64,000 nt of DNA from JAVKFY01 sp040223615 (GTDB taxonomy: Bacteria > Pseudomonadota > Alphaproteobacteria > GCA-2731375). Numbering within the stretch: position 1 is the stretch's first letter; every line of letters starts with the position of its first letter. Under the pieces are notes generated by a model that was not told the origin of the DNA, did no database searches, and worked only from the letters and a program-made list of their open reading frames with translations. Positions 7,632 through 16,534 of this stretch are shown piece by piece. The position numbers and the translations under genes were made by a program. The stretch lies in contig JAVKFY010000066.1 in the NCBI GenBank assembly GCA_040223615.1, forward strand, positions 47,789 through 111,788, written 5' to 3'.

Positions 7632-8575
7632 GGCCCTAACGTGGCCCGGAAATAGGTCACCAGCAAGCCCAGGGTGACGATTGAGGCCGCGGTCGACAGC
7701 ACGATGGCGGAGCTGGCCCGCGCCGTGTAGGTCCCATAGGTCTGCGCCAGGATGAACACATTGACCCCGATCGGCAGCGCCGCCGCCGTGGTCGCCACCG
7801 CCACCTGCAACGGCGGCAGGCCGAGCACCTGGCTCGCCATCAGCCAGACCAGCACCGGATGCAGCAGCAACTTCACACCGGCGGTGAGCACCGCGTCGCG
7901 CATCGCCCCGGCCAGCCGGTAGCCGGCCAGCGCCGCGCCCATCGCGAATAGCGAGCACGGCACCGCCGCCTGGCCCAGCATGCCGGCGAAGCGGTCGACC
8001 AGCGTCGGTAGCGGCCAGCCAGCGAGACCCCAGGCCAGGCCGGCGACCAGCGCCACGATGATCGGGTTGCGCACCAGCGCCAGCACCGTCGTGCGCAGCA
8101 CGGTACGCGCGCGATCGCCCTTGCCGCGCACCACCTCCATGATCGCCGTCGGCACCCCGATCATCACGATGGAGTGCACCGAGATGATCAGCATCAACAG
8201 CACCAGCCCGCGCTCGCCGTAGCCCGCCAGCACCAACGGGATGCCGAGCTGCACGTTGTTGGAGAAGGCGCCGCCCATGCCGAACACCACGCGCTCCGTT
8301 GGCTTCAGCCCCAGCAGCCGGCCGAGCAGCAGGCCGCCGAGCGCCATGATCGCGAAACACGGCACGAAGTAGGCAGCCACGATCGCCAGGTCGGCCAAGC
8401 CCGGCGTCTGGCCCTGGGCCAAGTTGCGGAACAGCAGCGCCGGGATCGCCACGTAGAACACGAAAGTGGTGAGGCCGCGCACGCCGTCCGGGCTCAGCAG
8501 CCGGACGCGGGCCATCAGCCAGCCGGCCAGCAGCAGCCCGAACACGGGCAGCACGATGTCGATGACGGTGCTCAA
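7628..8575 (-). CDS. AEC (auxin efflux carrier) family transporter
   Basis: This 315-residue inner-membrane protein has about ten hydrophobic segments in two halves, starting MSTVIDIVLPVFGLLLAGW and including PALLFRNLA and a re-entrant GVPTAIMEV region, the layout of the bile-acid/AEC superfamily. Bacterial AEC members export or take up small organic acids such as malate or malonate; the substrate here is unknown. It is the first gene of a probable operon with the NTF2-like protein (4-base overlap) and two globins. It is divergent from the 44-codon gene at 8682, with about 106 bases between them. Confidence 0.85.
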   Translation of the reverse strand: MSTVIDIVLPVFGLLLAGWLMARVRLLSPDGVRGLTTFVFYVAIPALLFRNLAQGQTPGLADLAIVAAYFVPCFAIMALGGLLLGRLLGLKPTERVVFGMGGAFSNNVQLGIPLVLAGYGERGLVLLMLIISVHSIVMIGVPTAIMEVVRGKGDRARTVLRTTVLALVRNPIIVALVAGLAWGLAGWPLPTLVDRFAGMLGQAAVPCSLFAMGAALAGYRLAGAMRDAVLTAGVKLLLHPVLVWLMASQVLGLPPLQVAVATTAAALPIGVNVFILAQTYGTYTARASSAIVLSTAASIVTLGLLVTYFRATLGP

Positions 8576-8681
8576 TGGTGAAGCTTGTGTTTCAGGTGGG
8601 TAACAGGAGCTGGCGTCTGCGCGTCGCCTCCCCTATCTACCGTCTATTGCAGGCCAACCGATAGACGAGAGGACCATTCAG

Positions 8682-8816
8682 ATGTGCAAGATGTTCGAGA
8701 CCATGGCCACCCACGCCAAGCCGACCACCAACGGCAAGCCGGCCAAGGTGACCTACGACAAGGCGGCGTTCGAGAAAATGGCGGCACCCGCGCCGAAGGT
8801 CGACAAGGCCGCGTAA
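8682..8816 (+). CDS. Small hypothetical protein, 44 residues
   Basis: A short frame opens with MCKMFETMATHAK and ends in PAPKVDKAA, with many Lys, Ala and Pro residues. It is hydrophilic, with no signal peptide or membrane helix and one cysteine. A purine-rich Shine-Dalgarno (gacgagagg) lies about eight bases before the ATG, and the ORF fills most of the gap between two divergent or convergent genes. I do not recognise a family. It is supported by the ribosome-binding site and codon use like that of its neighbours, but a chance frame cannot be ruled out. Confidence 0.5.
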   Translation: MCKMFETMATHAKPTTNGKPAKVTYDKAAFEKMAAPAPKVDKAA

Positions 8817-8836
8817 CCCCATTGCTGCCGGGCGGT

Positions 8837-11107
8837 TCAGGCGTCGCGGATCGCGCGCCAGAGCCGCTCCGGCGTCACCGGCATGTCGACATGCTCGACG
8901 CCGAGGTCGGCCAGCGCGTCGACCACGGCGTTGATCAGGGCCGAAGGCGCGGCCATCGTGCCGCACTCGCCGACGCCCTTGATGCCGAGCGAGTTGTTGC
9001 CGGTCGGCGCACCGGCCAGCGTCACCTCGAAACCCGGCATGTCGGCGGCGCGCGGCAGCGCGTAGTCCATCAGCGAGCCGGTCAGGAGCTGGCCGTCCTC
9101 GGTGTCGTAGCGGACATGCTCGCACATCGCCTGTCCCAAGCCCTGCACGATACCGCCGACGAGCTGGCTCTCCGCCATCGCCGGATGCACCAGCGTGCCG
9201 AGGTCGTCCACCGACACGTAGCGCAGCAGGTCGAGGGCGCCGGTCTGCGGGTCGATCTCGACCTCGCAGGCCTGCACGCCGTAGGGGAAGCTGGCGTTGT
9301 CCTCGTCGAACTTGTTGGTCACGGCGAGCGGCTCGACCAGCTTCGCCGACAGTTCGAACAGGGCGATGCGCCGGTCGGTGCCCGCGACCTGGAACACGCC
9401 GTCCGCATATTCGATGTCGGCTGCCGCGACCTCCAGTTCGGCCGCCGCCGCCTCACGCCCGGCCTCGATCAGCTTGCTGCCGGCGGCGACCAGGCTGGTG
9501 CCGGAGATAATCAGCGACGACGAGCCGCCGGTGCCGCCGCCGTGCCCGATGGCCGACGCGATGCCCTGGCGCACCTCGATGACATCGAGCGGCAGTCCCA
9601 GCCTGTCGGCCAGGAGCTGCGCGTAGACCGTGCGGTGGCCCTGGCCGGAATCCTGCGTGCCGGTGTAGGCCGCCAGAGCGCCCGACGCCTCAGCCACCAA
9701 CCGGCTGGTCTCCGACGGATCGCCGCCGGTGCCGTGGACGTAGTAGGCGAAGCCCAGGCCGCGCCGTTTGCCGCTTGCCGCCGAGCGCGCCCGCCGGTCG
9801 GCGAATCCGGCACGGTCGATCACGGTCAGCGCCCGGTTCAGCGGCTTCTCGAAGTCGCCACTGTCCATGGTCCAGTTCACCGGCGTCGTCCACGGCATCT
9901 CGTGCGTCCGGACCAGGTTGCGCCGGCGCAGCTCCGCCGCGTCCATGCCGAGCCGGCGCGCCGCGACCTCGATCAGCCGCTCGAAGACGTACTGCGCCTC
10001 CGGCTTGCCGGCGCCGCGATAGGCGTCGATCGGGGCGGTGTTGGTGAACACGCCCAGCACGTGCATGTGGATTCGGGTCAGCCGGTAGACGCTGGGCGCC
10101 ATCTTGGCGTAGCCCAGGGTCGGGATGGTCGGCGCCACGGTGGACAGATACGCGCCCAGATTGGCCACCGTGTCGATCTTCAGCGCCAGGAATCGGGCCT
10201 GCTCGTCCAGCGCCAGCCAGGCCTTGGTGACATGGTCGCGGGCATGCGCGTCGCTCTGGAACGACTCCAGCCGTGTCGACGTCCAGGCCACCGGCCGGCC
10301 GGTCACCTTGCTGGCCCACAGCACGCACGGATGCTCCGGATAGAGAAAAATCTTCATCCCGAAGGCGCCGCCGACGTCCTCGGTCAGCACCTCGATCTTT
10401 TCCTTGTCGACCCCGAACACGTCGTCGGCCAGGCACGAGCGGATGTGGAACACGCCCTGGCTCGGCGTATGCAGCAGATAGGTGTCTGCCGATGGGTCGT
10501 AGCGGCCCCAGGTGCAGCGCGGCTCGACCGTGGTCACCGCCAGCCGGTTGTTGATCAGCTCCAGCTCGACGACGTGCGCCGCCTCGGCCATCGCCGCCTC
10601 GACCGCGCCGGCATCGCCGGTCGACCAGTCCACGCACACATTCTCCGCGGCCTGCGGCCAAAGTTGCTCGCCGGCCAGCGCGCCGGCGGTATCGGTAACC
10701 GACGGCAGCGGGTCATAGTCGACCTCGACCAGCGCCGCCGCGTCACCCGCCTGCGCCTCGCTCTCCGCGACCACCATCACCACGGGGTCGCCGATGAACC
10801 GCACCCGGCCCTGCGCCAGGATCGGCCGTTTCGGGTCGACGAAGCTGTGGTCCGGCAACTTGCGCGGACAGGTGATCTTGCCGAGTCCGGCCGCCTCGGC
10901 GTCGGCCCCGGTCAGCACCGCCAGCACGCCCGGCGCCGCGTTCGCCGCCGCCACGTCGATACCCACGATCTCCGCATGCGCATAGGGCGAGCGCACGAAC
11001 ACCGCGTGCGCCGCGTCGGCCGGCGCTGTATCGGCGGTGTAGCGCCCCTCTCCCGTCAGCAACCGACGGTCTTCCAATCGCGGCACCGATTGGCCGACAA
11101 GTCCCAT
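8837..11107 (-). CDS. Xanthine dehydrogenase/CoxL-family molybdopterin subunit
   Basis: This 756-residue large subunit of a molybdenum hydroxylase starts MGLVGQSVPRLEDRRLLTGEGRY, typical of the CoxL/XdhB family. The first Moco contact region DVGGAFGMK, the motif AYRGAGKPEA (form II type, without the CoxL-specific CSFR cysteine) and GVGECGTMAAPSAL with the base-catalyst Glu are all present, so it should be catalytically competent. It is therefore not a form I CO dehydrogenase. Its usual partners, the FAD medium subunit and the 2Fe-2S small subunit, are absent on both sides. The substrate is unknown. It is divergent from the crotonase at 11159. Confidence 0.9.
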   Translation of the reverse strand: MGLVGQSVPRLEDRRLLTGEGRYTADTAPADAAHAVFVRSPYAHAEIVGIDVAAANAAPGVLAVLTGADAEAAGLGKITCPRKLPDHSFVDPKRPILAQGRVRFIGDPVVMVVAESEAQAGDAAALVEVDYDPLPSVTDTAGALAGEQLWPQAAENVCVDWSTGDAGAVEAAMAEAAHVVELELINNRLAVTTVEPRCTWGRYDPSADTYLLHTPSQGVFHIRSCLADDVFGVDKEKIEVLTEDVGGAFGMKIFLYPEHPCVLWASKVTGRPVAWTSTRLESFQSDAHARDHVTKAWLALDEQARFLALKIDTVANLGAYLSTVAPTIPTLGYAKMAPSVYRLTRIHMHVLGVFTNTAPIDAYRGAGKPEAQYVFERLIEVAARRLGMDAAELRRRNLVRTHEMPWTTPVNWTMDSGDFEKPLNRALTVIDRAGFADRRARSAASGKRRGLGFAYYVHGTGGDPSETSRLVAEASGALAAYTGTQDSGQGHRTVYAQLLADRLGLPLDVIEVRQGIASAIGHGGGTGGSSSLIISGTSLVAAGSKLIEAGREAAAAELEVAAADIEYADGVFQVAGTDRRIALFELSAKLVEPLAVTNKFDEDNASFPYGVQACEVEIDPQTGALDLLRYVSVDDLGTLVHPAMAESQLVGGIVQGLGQAMCEHVRYDTEDGQLLTGSLMDYALPRAADMPGFEVTLAGAPTGNNSLGIKGVGECGTMAAPSALINAVVDALADLGVEHVDMPVTPERLWRAIRDA

Positions 11108-11158
11108 GCCTCTCTCCCGAAAGCTGCGCTAGAGTACGCACCCCAGGAGGAACACGCG

Positions 11159-11983
11159 ATGGCCTACGAGCAAATTCTCTACGACGTCAGCGACCGGATC
11201 GCGACCATCACGCTGAATCGGCCGGAACGGCTGAACGCCTGGAACCGGGTCATGGACCGCGACATCCGCCAAGCCATGCAGGCCGCCAGCGACGACGACG
11301 ATGTCCGCGTCATCATCGTCACCGGCGCCGGGCGCGGCTTCTGCGCCGGTGCCGACATGGACGCGCTGTCCGGCATCCAGGCCGCCGGCAACGATGCCCG
11401 CGAGCAGATCGAAACCGGCCCGATTCGCGGCGGCGTCGACCTGCCGAAGGATTTCCATCGCCGCATCACCTACTGGCCGACCGTGCCGAAGCCGATCATC
11501 GCCGCGATCAACGGCCCCTGCGCCGGCATCGGCCTGGTGCTGACGCTTTACGCCGACCTGCGTTTCGCGGCCGACAACGCCGTGTTCACCACCGCCTTCT
11601 CGCGCCGTGGCCTGGTTGCCGAGCATGGCTCGTCGTGGCTGCTGCCGCGCCTGATCGGGCCGCAGAACGCGCTCGACATCATGATCTCCGGCCGCAAGTT
11701 TTCCGCCGGCGAGGCCCGAGACATGGGTCTGGTGAGCCAGGTGTTCACCAGCATCAACTTCATGAGTCACGTCCGCGCCTATGCCAGCGAGATGTGCCAC
11801 GTGGTCTCGCCGCGCTCGATGCGCGAGATGAAGCGGCTGATGTACCACGCCATGCTGCAGCCGCTGGACGCCGCCATGGATGCCGCCGACAAGGCGATGG
11901 AGGAAAGCTTCACCTCGGAAGACTTCAAGGAAGGCGTCGCGCATTTCATGGAGAAGCGCGCGCCCAACTTCACCGGTCGATAG
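11159..11983 (+). CDS. Enoyl-CoA hydratase/isomerase (crotonase) family protein
   Basis: This 274-residue crotonase has ITLNRPERLNAWN at the N-terminus, the oxyanion-hole loop GRGFCAGADMDAL (about residues 60-72) and the second loop AINGPCAGIGLVL (about 118-130). It ends MEKRAPNFTGR, a common end for acyl-CoA hydratases of this type. The start has a clear ccaggagg seven bases upstream. It is 9 bases ahead of the aminotransferase gene in the same direction, so the two are probably co-transcribed. The exact reaction (hydratase or isomerase) cannot be fixed. It is one of four crotonases in the window. Confidence 0.92.
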   Translation: MAYEQILYDVSDRIATITLNRPERLNAWNRVMDRDIRQAMQAASDDDDVRVIIVTGAGRGFCAGADMDALSGIQAAGNDAREQIETGPIRGGVDLPKDFHRRITYWPTVPKPIIAAINGPCAGIGLVLTLYADLRFAADNAVFTTAFSRRGLVAEHGSSWLLPRLIGPQNALDIMISGRKFSAGEARDMGLVSQVFTSINFMSHVRAYASEMCHVVSPRSMREMKRLMYHAMLQPLDAAMDAADKAMEESFTSEDFKEGVAHFMEKRAPNFTGR

Positions 11984-11992
11984 GAGCGCCCG

Positions 11993-13168
11993 TTGACGAT
12001 TGAGCTCAAGACGCCGGTCCGCGCCGCCATCTCCGAGATGGAGAACCAGCGCATCGGCGCCGTCTCGCGCCTGGCGATCGGCGACCCCTCGGTGATCGCG
12101 CTGTGGTTCGGCGAGAGCGATTTCGACACGCCCGAGTTCATCCGCCAGGCCGCCATCGATGCGCTGCAGTCCGGCCACACGCGGTATGTGAACAAGCGCG
12201 GCGTGCCGGAACTGCGCAATGCGATCCACGACTACATGTGCGCCCATTACGACATCGAGCTGGAGATGGAGCGCATCACCGTCACCGGCTCCGGCATGAC
12301 CGCGGTGATGATCGCGGTCGAGACGCTGGTCAACAACGGCGACAACGTGGTCACGGTCTCGCCGGTGTGGCCGAACATCTTCTATGCCATCGAGACCATG
12401 GGCGGCGAATGCCGCCACGTGCGCCTCGACCAGACCGACGACGGCACCTGGAAGCTCGACCTGGAGAAGCTGTTCGCTGCCTGCGACGCGCGCACCAAGG
12501 CGATCTTCATCGCCTCGCCGGGCAACCCGTCGGGCTGGATGATGAGCCGCGAGCAGCAGCAGGCGGTGCTGGACTTCGCGCGCGATCGCGGCATCTACAT
12601 CATCGCCGACGAGGTCTACCACCGCATCGTCTACGACCGCGACGTGGCGCCCTCCTTCCTGCAGATCGCCGAGCCCGACGATGCGCTCTACGTCATCCAC
12701 ACGATGTCGAAGTCATGGGCGATGACCGGCTGGCGCTGCGGCTGGCTGATCCATCCGGCGCCGCTCGGCGACCGCATGGGCGATCTCTCCGGCATCAACA
12801 ACACCGGCTCTACCGCCTTCGTGCAACAGGCCGCAGCGGTGGCGATCCGCGACGGCGAGCCCTTCGTCCAGGAGATGGTCGAGCGCTGCCGGCGCGGCCG
12901 CGAGATCGTGTTCCAGGGGCTGGGCAGCCTCGACCGTGTCACCCTGGCGCGCCCGCAGGCCGCCTTCTACGCCTTCTTCAAGGTCGACGGCGTCGACGAC
13001 GACCTGGAACTGGCCAAGCGCCTGGTCACCGAGGCCAAGGTCGGCCTGTCACCCGGCAGCGCTTTCGGCCCCGGCAATGAGGGCTACCTGCGCCTCTGCT
13101 TCGCCAGCGCCGAGGCGCGCCTGACGGAGGCGCTGGGGCGGCTCGGTGATGCGCTGGCGAAAATGTAG
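11993..13168 (+). CDS. Class I/II PLP-dependent aminotransferase, TTG start
   Basis: This 391-residue fold-type I aminotransferase shows the N-terminal GESDFDTPEFIRQAA (aspartate-aminotransferase-like), SGHTRYVNKRGVPELR, the PLP-contact segments ASPGNPSGW and ADEVYHRIVYD, and the Schiff-base lysine in MSKSWAMTGWRCGW near residue 240. A C-terminal Arg-containing YLRLCFA region would bind the substrate carboxylate. The start is TTG at 11993: AGGAG directly after the crotonase stop gives the right spacing and no ATG lies nearby in frame. Amino-acid specificity is not evident. Its end is 4 bases from the convergent VOC gene. Confidence 0.9.
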   Translation: MTIELKTPVRAAISEMENQRIGAVSRLAIGDPSVIALWFGESDFDTPEFIRQAAIDALQSGHTRYVNKRGVPELRNAIHDYMCAHYDIELEMERITVTGSGMTAVMIAVETLVNNGDNVVTVSPVWPNIFYAIETMGGECRHVRLDQTDDGTWKLDLEKLFAACDARTKAIFIASPGNPSGWMMSREQQQAVLDFARDRGIYIIADEVYHRIVYDRDVAPSFLQIAEPDDALYVIHTMSKSWAMTGWRCGWLIHPAPLGDRMGDLSGINNTGSTAFVQQAAAVAIRDGEPFVQEMVERCRRGREIVFQGLGSLDRVTLARPQAAFYAFFKVDGVDDDLELAKRLVTEAKVGLSPGSAFGPGNEGYLRLCFASAEARLTEALGRLGDALAKM

Positions 13169-13172
13169 CCCG

Positions 13173-13589
13173 TCACCCCATCCCGAGCTCTTTCGCCTTG
13201 TCGACGTCCCAATAGGTCGCCTCGATTTTGTGGCCGTCAGGGTCGTAGCAGAAGGCGCCGTAGTAGGGCTCGCCATATTCCGGACGCGGGCCAGGCGCGC
13301 CATCGTCCTTTGCGCCAGCCTTGACCGCAGCCGCATGGAACGCGTCGACCTGCTCGCGCGTGTTCGCGAAGAAGGCGAAGTGCGTGCCGTTGGCCGTGGC
13401 CGGCGTACCGCCGTCATAGGGCTGCTGGATCCAGAATTCCGGGAACTGCCGGCCGTAGGCGATGGCGCCGTCATGTTCGAACACGCGCTTGGCCCCGAGC
13501 GTCGCCATCACCGCGTCGTAGAACCTGGCCGAGGCCGCAACGTCGCGCACGCCGACCGAGACGTGCGACAGGATTGACGGGTTATCCAT
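13173..13589 (-). CDS. VOC family (glyoxalase-like) protein
   Basis: This 138-residue protein carries two beta-alpha-beta-beta-beta units of the vicinal oxygen chelate fold: LSHVSVGVRDVAASARFYDAVMATLG at the N-terminus and AFCYDPDGHKIEATYWD at the C-terminus. The His of LSHVSVGV and the Glu of HKIEA are the expected metal-binding positions. Possible activities are glyoxalase, dioxygenase or resistance protein, and none can be chosen. The ATG at 13589 was picked over a longer frame that reads through the crotonase. It overlaps the stop of the crotonase upstream by 8 bases, so the two are translationally coupled. Confidence 0.85.
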   Translation of the reverse strand: MDNPSILSHVSVGVRDVAASARFYDAVMATLGAKRVFEHDGAIAYGRQFPEFWIQQPYDGGTPATANGTHFAFFANTREQVDAFHAAAVKAGAKDDGAPGPRPEYGEPYYGAFCYDPDGHKIEATYWDVDKAKELGMG

Positions 13590-14337
13590 TCCAAGGCTCC
13601 TTCCGTCCGGTGAAGTTCGGCGCACGTTTCTCACGCAGCGCGGCGCGGCCCTCCTCGCCATCGGCGCCCTCGCGCAGCTCGGTGAGCTGACGCCGGCCGT
13701 GGCCGTACAGTTCCGCCGCACCCTTCGGCATCAGGTCCTGGATGTGCCGCTTCAGCATGCGCATCACCGCGGGCGAGTTCGCCGCCAGCGTTTCGGCGTA
13801 GGCCATCGCCGCCGGCATCAGGTCCGCGCGTGGCACCACCTTGTTGACGAAGCCGACCTCGTAGGCGCGCTCGGCCGTCATCTCCTCGCCGACCAGGATG
13901 AATTCCATGGCGATCTTGTGCGGCATGCGCGGCACCAGCGAACTGATCAGGCCGCCGGAGAAGCCGATCTTGGCCTCCGGGTACGAGAACTTGGTGCCTT
14001 CCACCATCACCGCCAGGTCGCAGAACTGCACCAGCACCACCGCGCCGCCGACGCACCAGCCATTGATCGCCGCGATCACCGGCTTGTCCACCGCGACTCC
14101 CAGGCCCGGCGCGAAGGACCATATCTCCGGTGGGGCCGACAGGTCGGCGCCGCCGGAGAAATGCTTCTCGCCGGCGGCGGTCAGGATCGCGACGCGGTCC
14201 TCGTCGGTCGCCTGGAAGCGTCGCCACGCGTCGCGCAGCTCAACCGCGACCTCTTCGTTCAGCGCGTTGGCCTTGTCCGGCCTATTGATGGTGATGACGG
14301 CAATGCCGCCCTTCGACTCGTACGTCACGACGCTCAT
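13582..14337 (-). CDS. Enoyl-CoA hydratase (crotonase) family protein
   Basis: This 251-residue crotonase has ITINRPDKANALN, the oxyanion loop EKHFSGGADLSAP and the second loop AINGWCVGGAVVL, and ends EKRAPNFTGRKEPWNG. The middle helix carries EEMTAERAYEVGFVNKVV, the usual site of a catalytic Glu in hydratases; the second family Glu position is less clear, so isomerase or another crotonase chemistry is possible. It forms a two-gene unit with the VOC protein (8-base overlap). A REP-like palindrome lies between its start and ligA. Confidence 0.9.
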   Translation of the reverse strand: MSVVTYESKGGIAVITINRPDKANALNEEVAVELRDAWRRFQATDEDRVAILTAAGEKHFSGGADLSAPPEIWSFAPGLGVAVDKPVIAAINGWCVGGAVVLVQFCDLAVMVEGTKFSYPEAKIGFSGGLISSLVPRMPHKIAMEFILVGEEMTAERAYEVGFVNKVVPRADLMPAAMAYAETLAANSPAVMRMLKRHIQDLMPKGAAELYGHGRRQLTELREGADGEEGRAALREKRAPNFTGRKEPWNG

Positions 14338-14360
14338 GCGCTTCTCCTCTATCCCTACCC

Positions 14361-14440
14361 GTCACCCCGGACTTGATCCGGGGTCCATGTCGACACCCGT
14401 GCGTTGGAGCAAGATGGATCCCGGCTCGGGGCCGGGATGA
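14361..14440. repeat. REP-like paired palindrome, GTCAYCCCGG ends
   Basis: The unit starts gtcaccccgg and ends ccgggatgac, so its tips are inverted copies of GTCAYCCCGG. Inside are two hairpins: 14365-14383 (ccccgga and tccgggg around 5 bases) and 14418-14438 (atcccggc and gccgggat). Paired palindromes with these tips are scattered in many alphaproteobacterial genomes. It fills the gap between ligA and the divergent end of the crotonase gene and may help end ligA transcription. Confidence 0.75.
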
Positions 14441-14443
14441 CGA

Positions 14444-16534
14444 CTATTCCTTCGCGACCAGCTTGACCCAGTCTTCCTCGCTGATGATCTCGATGTTCAG
14501 CTCCGCCGCCTTCTTCGCCTTGGAGCCGGCGCTCGCACCGGCAACCACCAGGTCGGTCTTGGCCGACACCGAGCCAGCGACCTTCGCCCCGAGGCTCTCC
14601 GCGCGCGCTTTCGCCTCCGCGCGGGTCATGGTCTCCAGCGTGCCGGTGAACACCACCGTCTTGCCGGCCACCGGCGAGTCGTTGGCCACGGCCTCCAGCG
14701 GCTGCGGCGTCACTTCCTTGAGCAGCGCCGCGATCACCTCGGCATTGTGCGGCTCGGCGAAGAACTCGACGATGGCGTCGGCGACCTTATTGCCGATACC
14801 GTCGATGTTCAGCAGGTCGGCGTAGGCGTCGCTCTCCGGGTCGCTCGCCGCCCGCATCGCAGCGGTCAGTGCCTCGATGGTGCCGTAGCTGCGCGCCAGC
14901 AGCCGCGCCGTGGTCTCGCCGACGTGTCGGATGCCGAGCGCGTAGACGAAACGGTCGAGCCCGACCTCGCGACGCACGTCGATGGCGTCGAACAGCTTCG
15001 TCGCCGACGTCTCGCCCCAGCCCTCGCGTTCCTCCAGCTTGATTTCGTCGTTGCGCGCGCGAAGCGTGAAGATGTCGGCCGGTCCGGCGATCAGGTCGTC
15101 GGCCAGGAAGGCGGTGACCTGTTTGTCGCCCAGCCCCTCGATATCGAAGGCGTCGCGCGCCACGAAGTGCTTCAGCCGCTCCACCACCTGTGCCTGACAG
15201 ATCAGCCCGCCGGTACAGCGCTTGATCGCGCCGCGCTTCTCGCCGTCGTCGTCCTCGCGCACCGCGTGGCTGCCGCAAACCGGGCAGCTATCGGGGAACT
15301 TGTAGGGCTTGGCGTTCTTCGGACGCTTGTCGGCGACGAAGCCGACGACCTGCGGGATCACGTCGCCGGCGCGCTGCACGATCACGGTGTCGCCGACCCG
15401 AATGTCCTTGCGCGCGATCTCGTCCTCGTTGTGCAGCGTGGCGTTTGTCACCACCACGCCGCCCACGGTCACCGGCTCCAGCCGCGCGACAGGCGTCAAC
15501 GCGCCGGTACGGCCGACCTGGATGTCGATCTCCTTGAGCAATGTCTGCGCCTGCTCCGGCGGGAACTTGTGCGCCGTGGCCCAGCGCGGCGAGCGGCTGA
15601 CCTGGCCGAGCCGGCCCTGCCAGTCTAGCCGGTCGACCTTGTAGACCACGCCGTCGATGTCGTAGGGCAAGTTGGCCCGGTCGGCCTCCAGCGCCTTGTA
15701 GAACTCGAGAATCTCTTCGACCGTGCGGCAGACCTGGAGTCGCGCCTGCGTCTTCAGGCCCCAGCGCCCGAACGCCTCGATGACGCCGGACTGCGTGTCG
15801 GCCGGCACCGCGGAAGCCTCGCCCCAGGCATACGCGATGAATTCGAGGTGCCGCTGCTTGGTGATCGCCGGATCGAGCTGGCGCAGCGACCCGGCGGCCG
15901 CGTTGCGCGGATTAGCGTAGAGGGGCTTCTCCGCCGCCGCCTGCGCTTCGTTCAGCTTGAAGAAGCCATCGCGCGGCATGTAGACCTCGCCGCGCACCTC
16001 GAACACGTCGGGCACGTCGTCGCCCTTCAGCGCCTGCGGCACGCCGTCGACGTGGCGCAGGTTGCGGGTGATGTCCTCGCCGGTCTGGCCGTCGCCGCGC
16101 GTCGCGCCGACGACGAAGCGCCCCTTCTCGTAGCGTAGCGCCGCCGACAGGCCGTCGATCTTCGGCTCCGCCAGCACCGCGACTTCCGCTTCCTCCGCCA
16201 GGCCAAGAAAGCGCCGCACGCGGGTCAGAAATTCCTTCACGTCCTCGTCGTCGAAGGCATTCGACAGCGACAGCATCGGCCGGCTGTGGGTGACCTTGGC
16301 GAAGCCGTCGGCCGGCGCCGCGCCGATCCGCTCCGATGGGCTGTCGGCGCGCTTCAAGTGCGGGAAGCGCGCCTCGATGGCGTCGTTGCGTTGACGAAGC
16401 GCGTCGTAATCGGCGTCCGTCAGCGTCGGGGCGGCTTCGTTGTAGTAGAGCTCGTCGGCCTCGGCGATGTCCGCCGCCAGCCGCGCCAGCTCGGCCTTGG
16501 CCTCCGCCTCGGTCAGTGCGTCGACCGGCGTCAT
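14444..16534 (-). CDS. ligA: NAD-dependent DNA ligase
   Basis: This 696-residue enzyme is full length for LigA. It seals nicks during replication and repair using NAD+. Domain order: the Ia and adenylation domains with the AMP-accepting Lys125 in AEPKIDGLS; the OB fold; a four-Cys zinc finger (CPVCGSH ... RCTGGLICQAQ, about 408-435); helix-hairpin-helix repeats; and a C-terminal BRCT domain starting near 617 at GKTVVFTGTLETMTR. Its ATG overlaps the recN stop by 4 bases (ATGA), so it is translationally coupled as the last gene of the lpxC/bamD/recN/ligA group. A REP-like palindrome follows its stop. Confidence 0.98.
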   Translation of the reverse strand: MTPVDALTEAEAKAELARLAADIAEADELYYNEAAPTLTDADYDALRQRNDAIEARFPHLKRADSPSERIGAAPADGFAKVTHSRPMLSLSNAFDDEDVKEFLTRVRRFLGLAEEAEVAVLAEPKIDGLSAALRYEKGRFVVGATRGDGQTGEDITRNLRHVDGVPQALKGDDVPDVFEVRGEVYMPRDGFFKLNEAQAAAEKPLYANPRNAAAGSLRQLDPAITKQRHLEFIAYAWGEASAVPADTQSGVIEAFGRWGLKTQARLQVCRTVEEILEFYKALEADRANLPYDIDGVVYKVDRLDWQGRLGQVSRSPRWATAHKFPPEQAQTLLKEIDIQVGRTGALTPVARLEPVTVGGVVVTNATLHNEDEIARKDIRVGDTVIVQRAGDVIPQVVGFVADKRPKNAKPYKFPDSCPVCGSHAVREDDDGEKRGAIKRCTGGLICQAQVVERLKHFVARDAFDIEGLGDKQVTAFLADDLIAGPADIFTLRARNDEIKLEEREGWGETSATKLFDAIDVRREVGLDRFVYALGIRHVGETTARLLARSYGTIEALTAAMRAASDPESDAYADLLNIDGIGNKVADAIVEFFAEPHNAEVIAALLKEVTPQPLEAVANDSPVAGKTVVFTGTLETMTRAEAKARAESLGAKVAGSVSAKTDLVVAGASAGSKAKKAAELNIEIISEEDWVKLVAKE

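Noticed and set aside
8585..11158. Upstream part of a 1132-codon plus-strand frame that ends in the crotonase
   Set aside because: It is antisense to the molybdenum hydroxylase gene and its product is low-complexity; the crotonase has its own start with ccaggagg at 11159.
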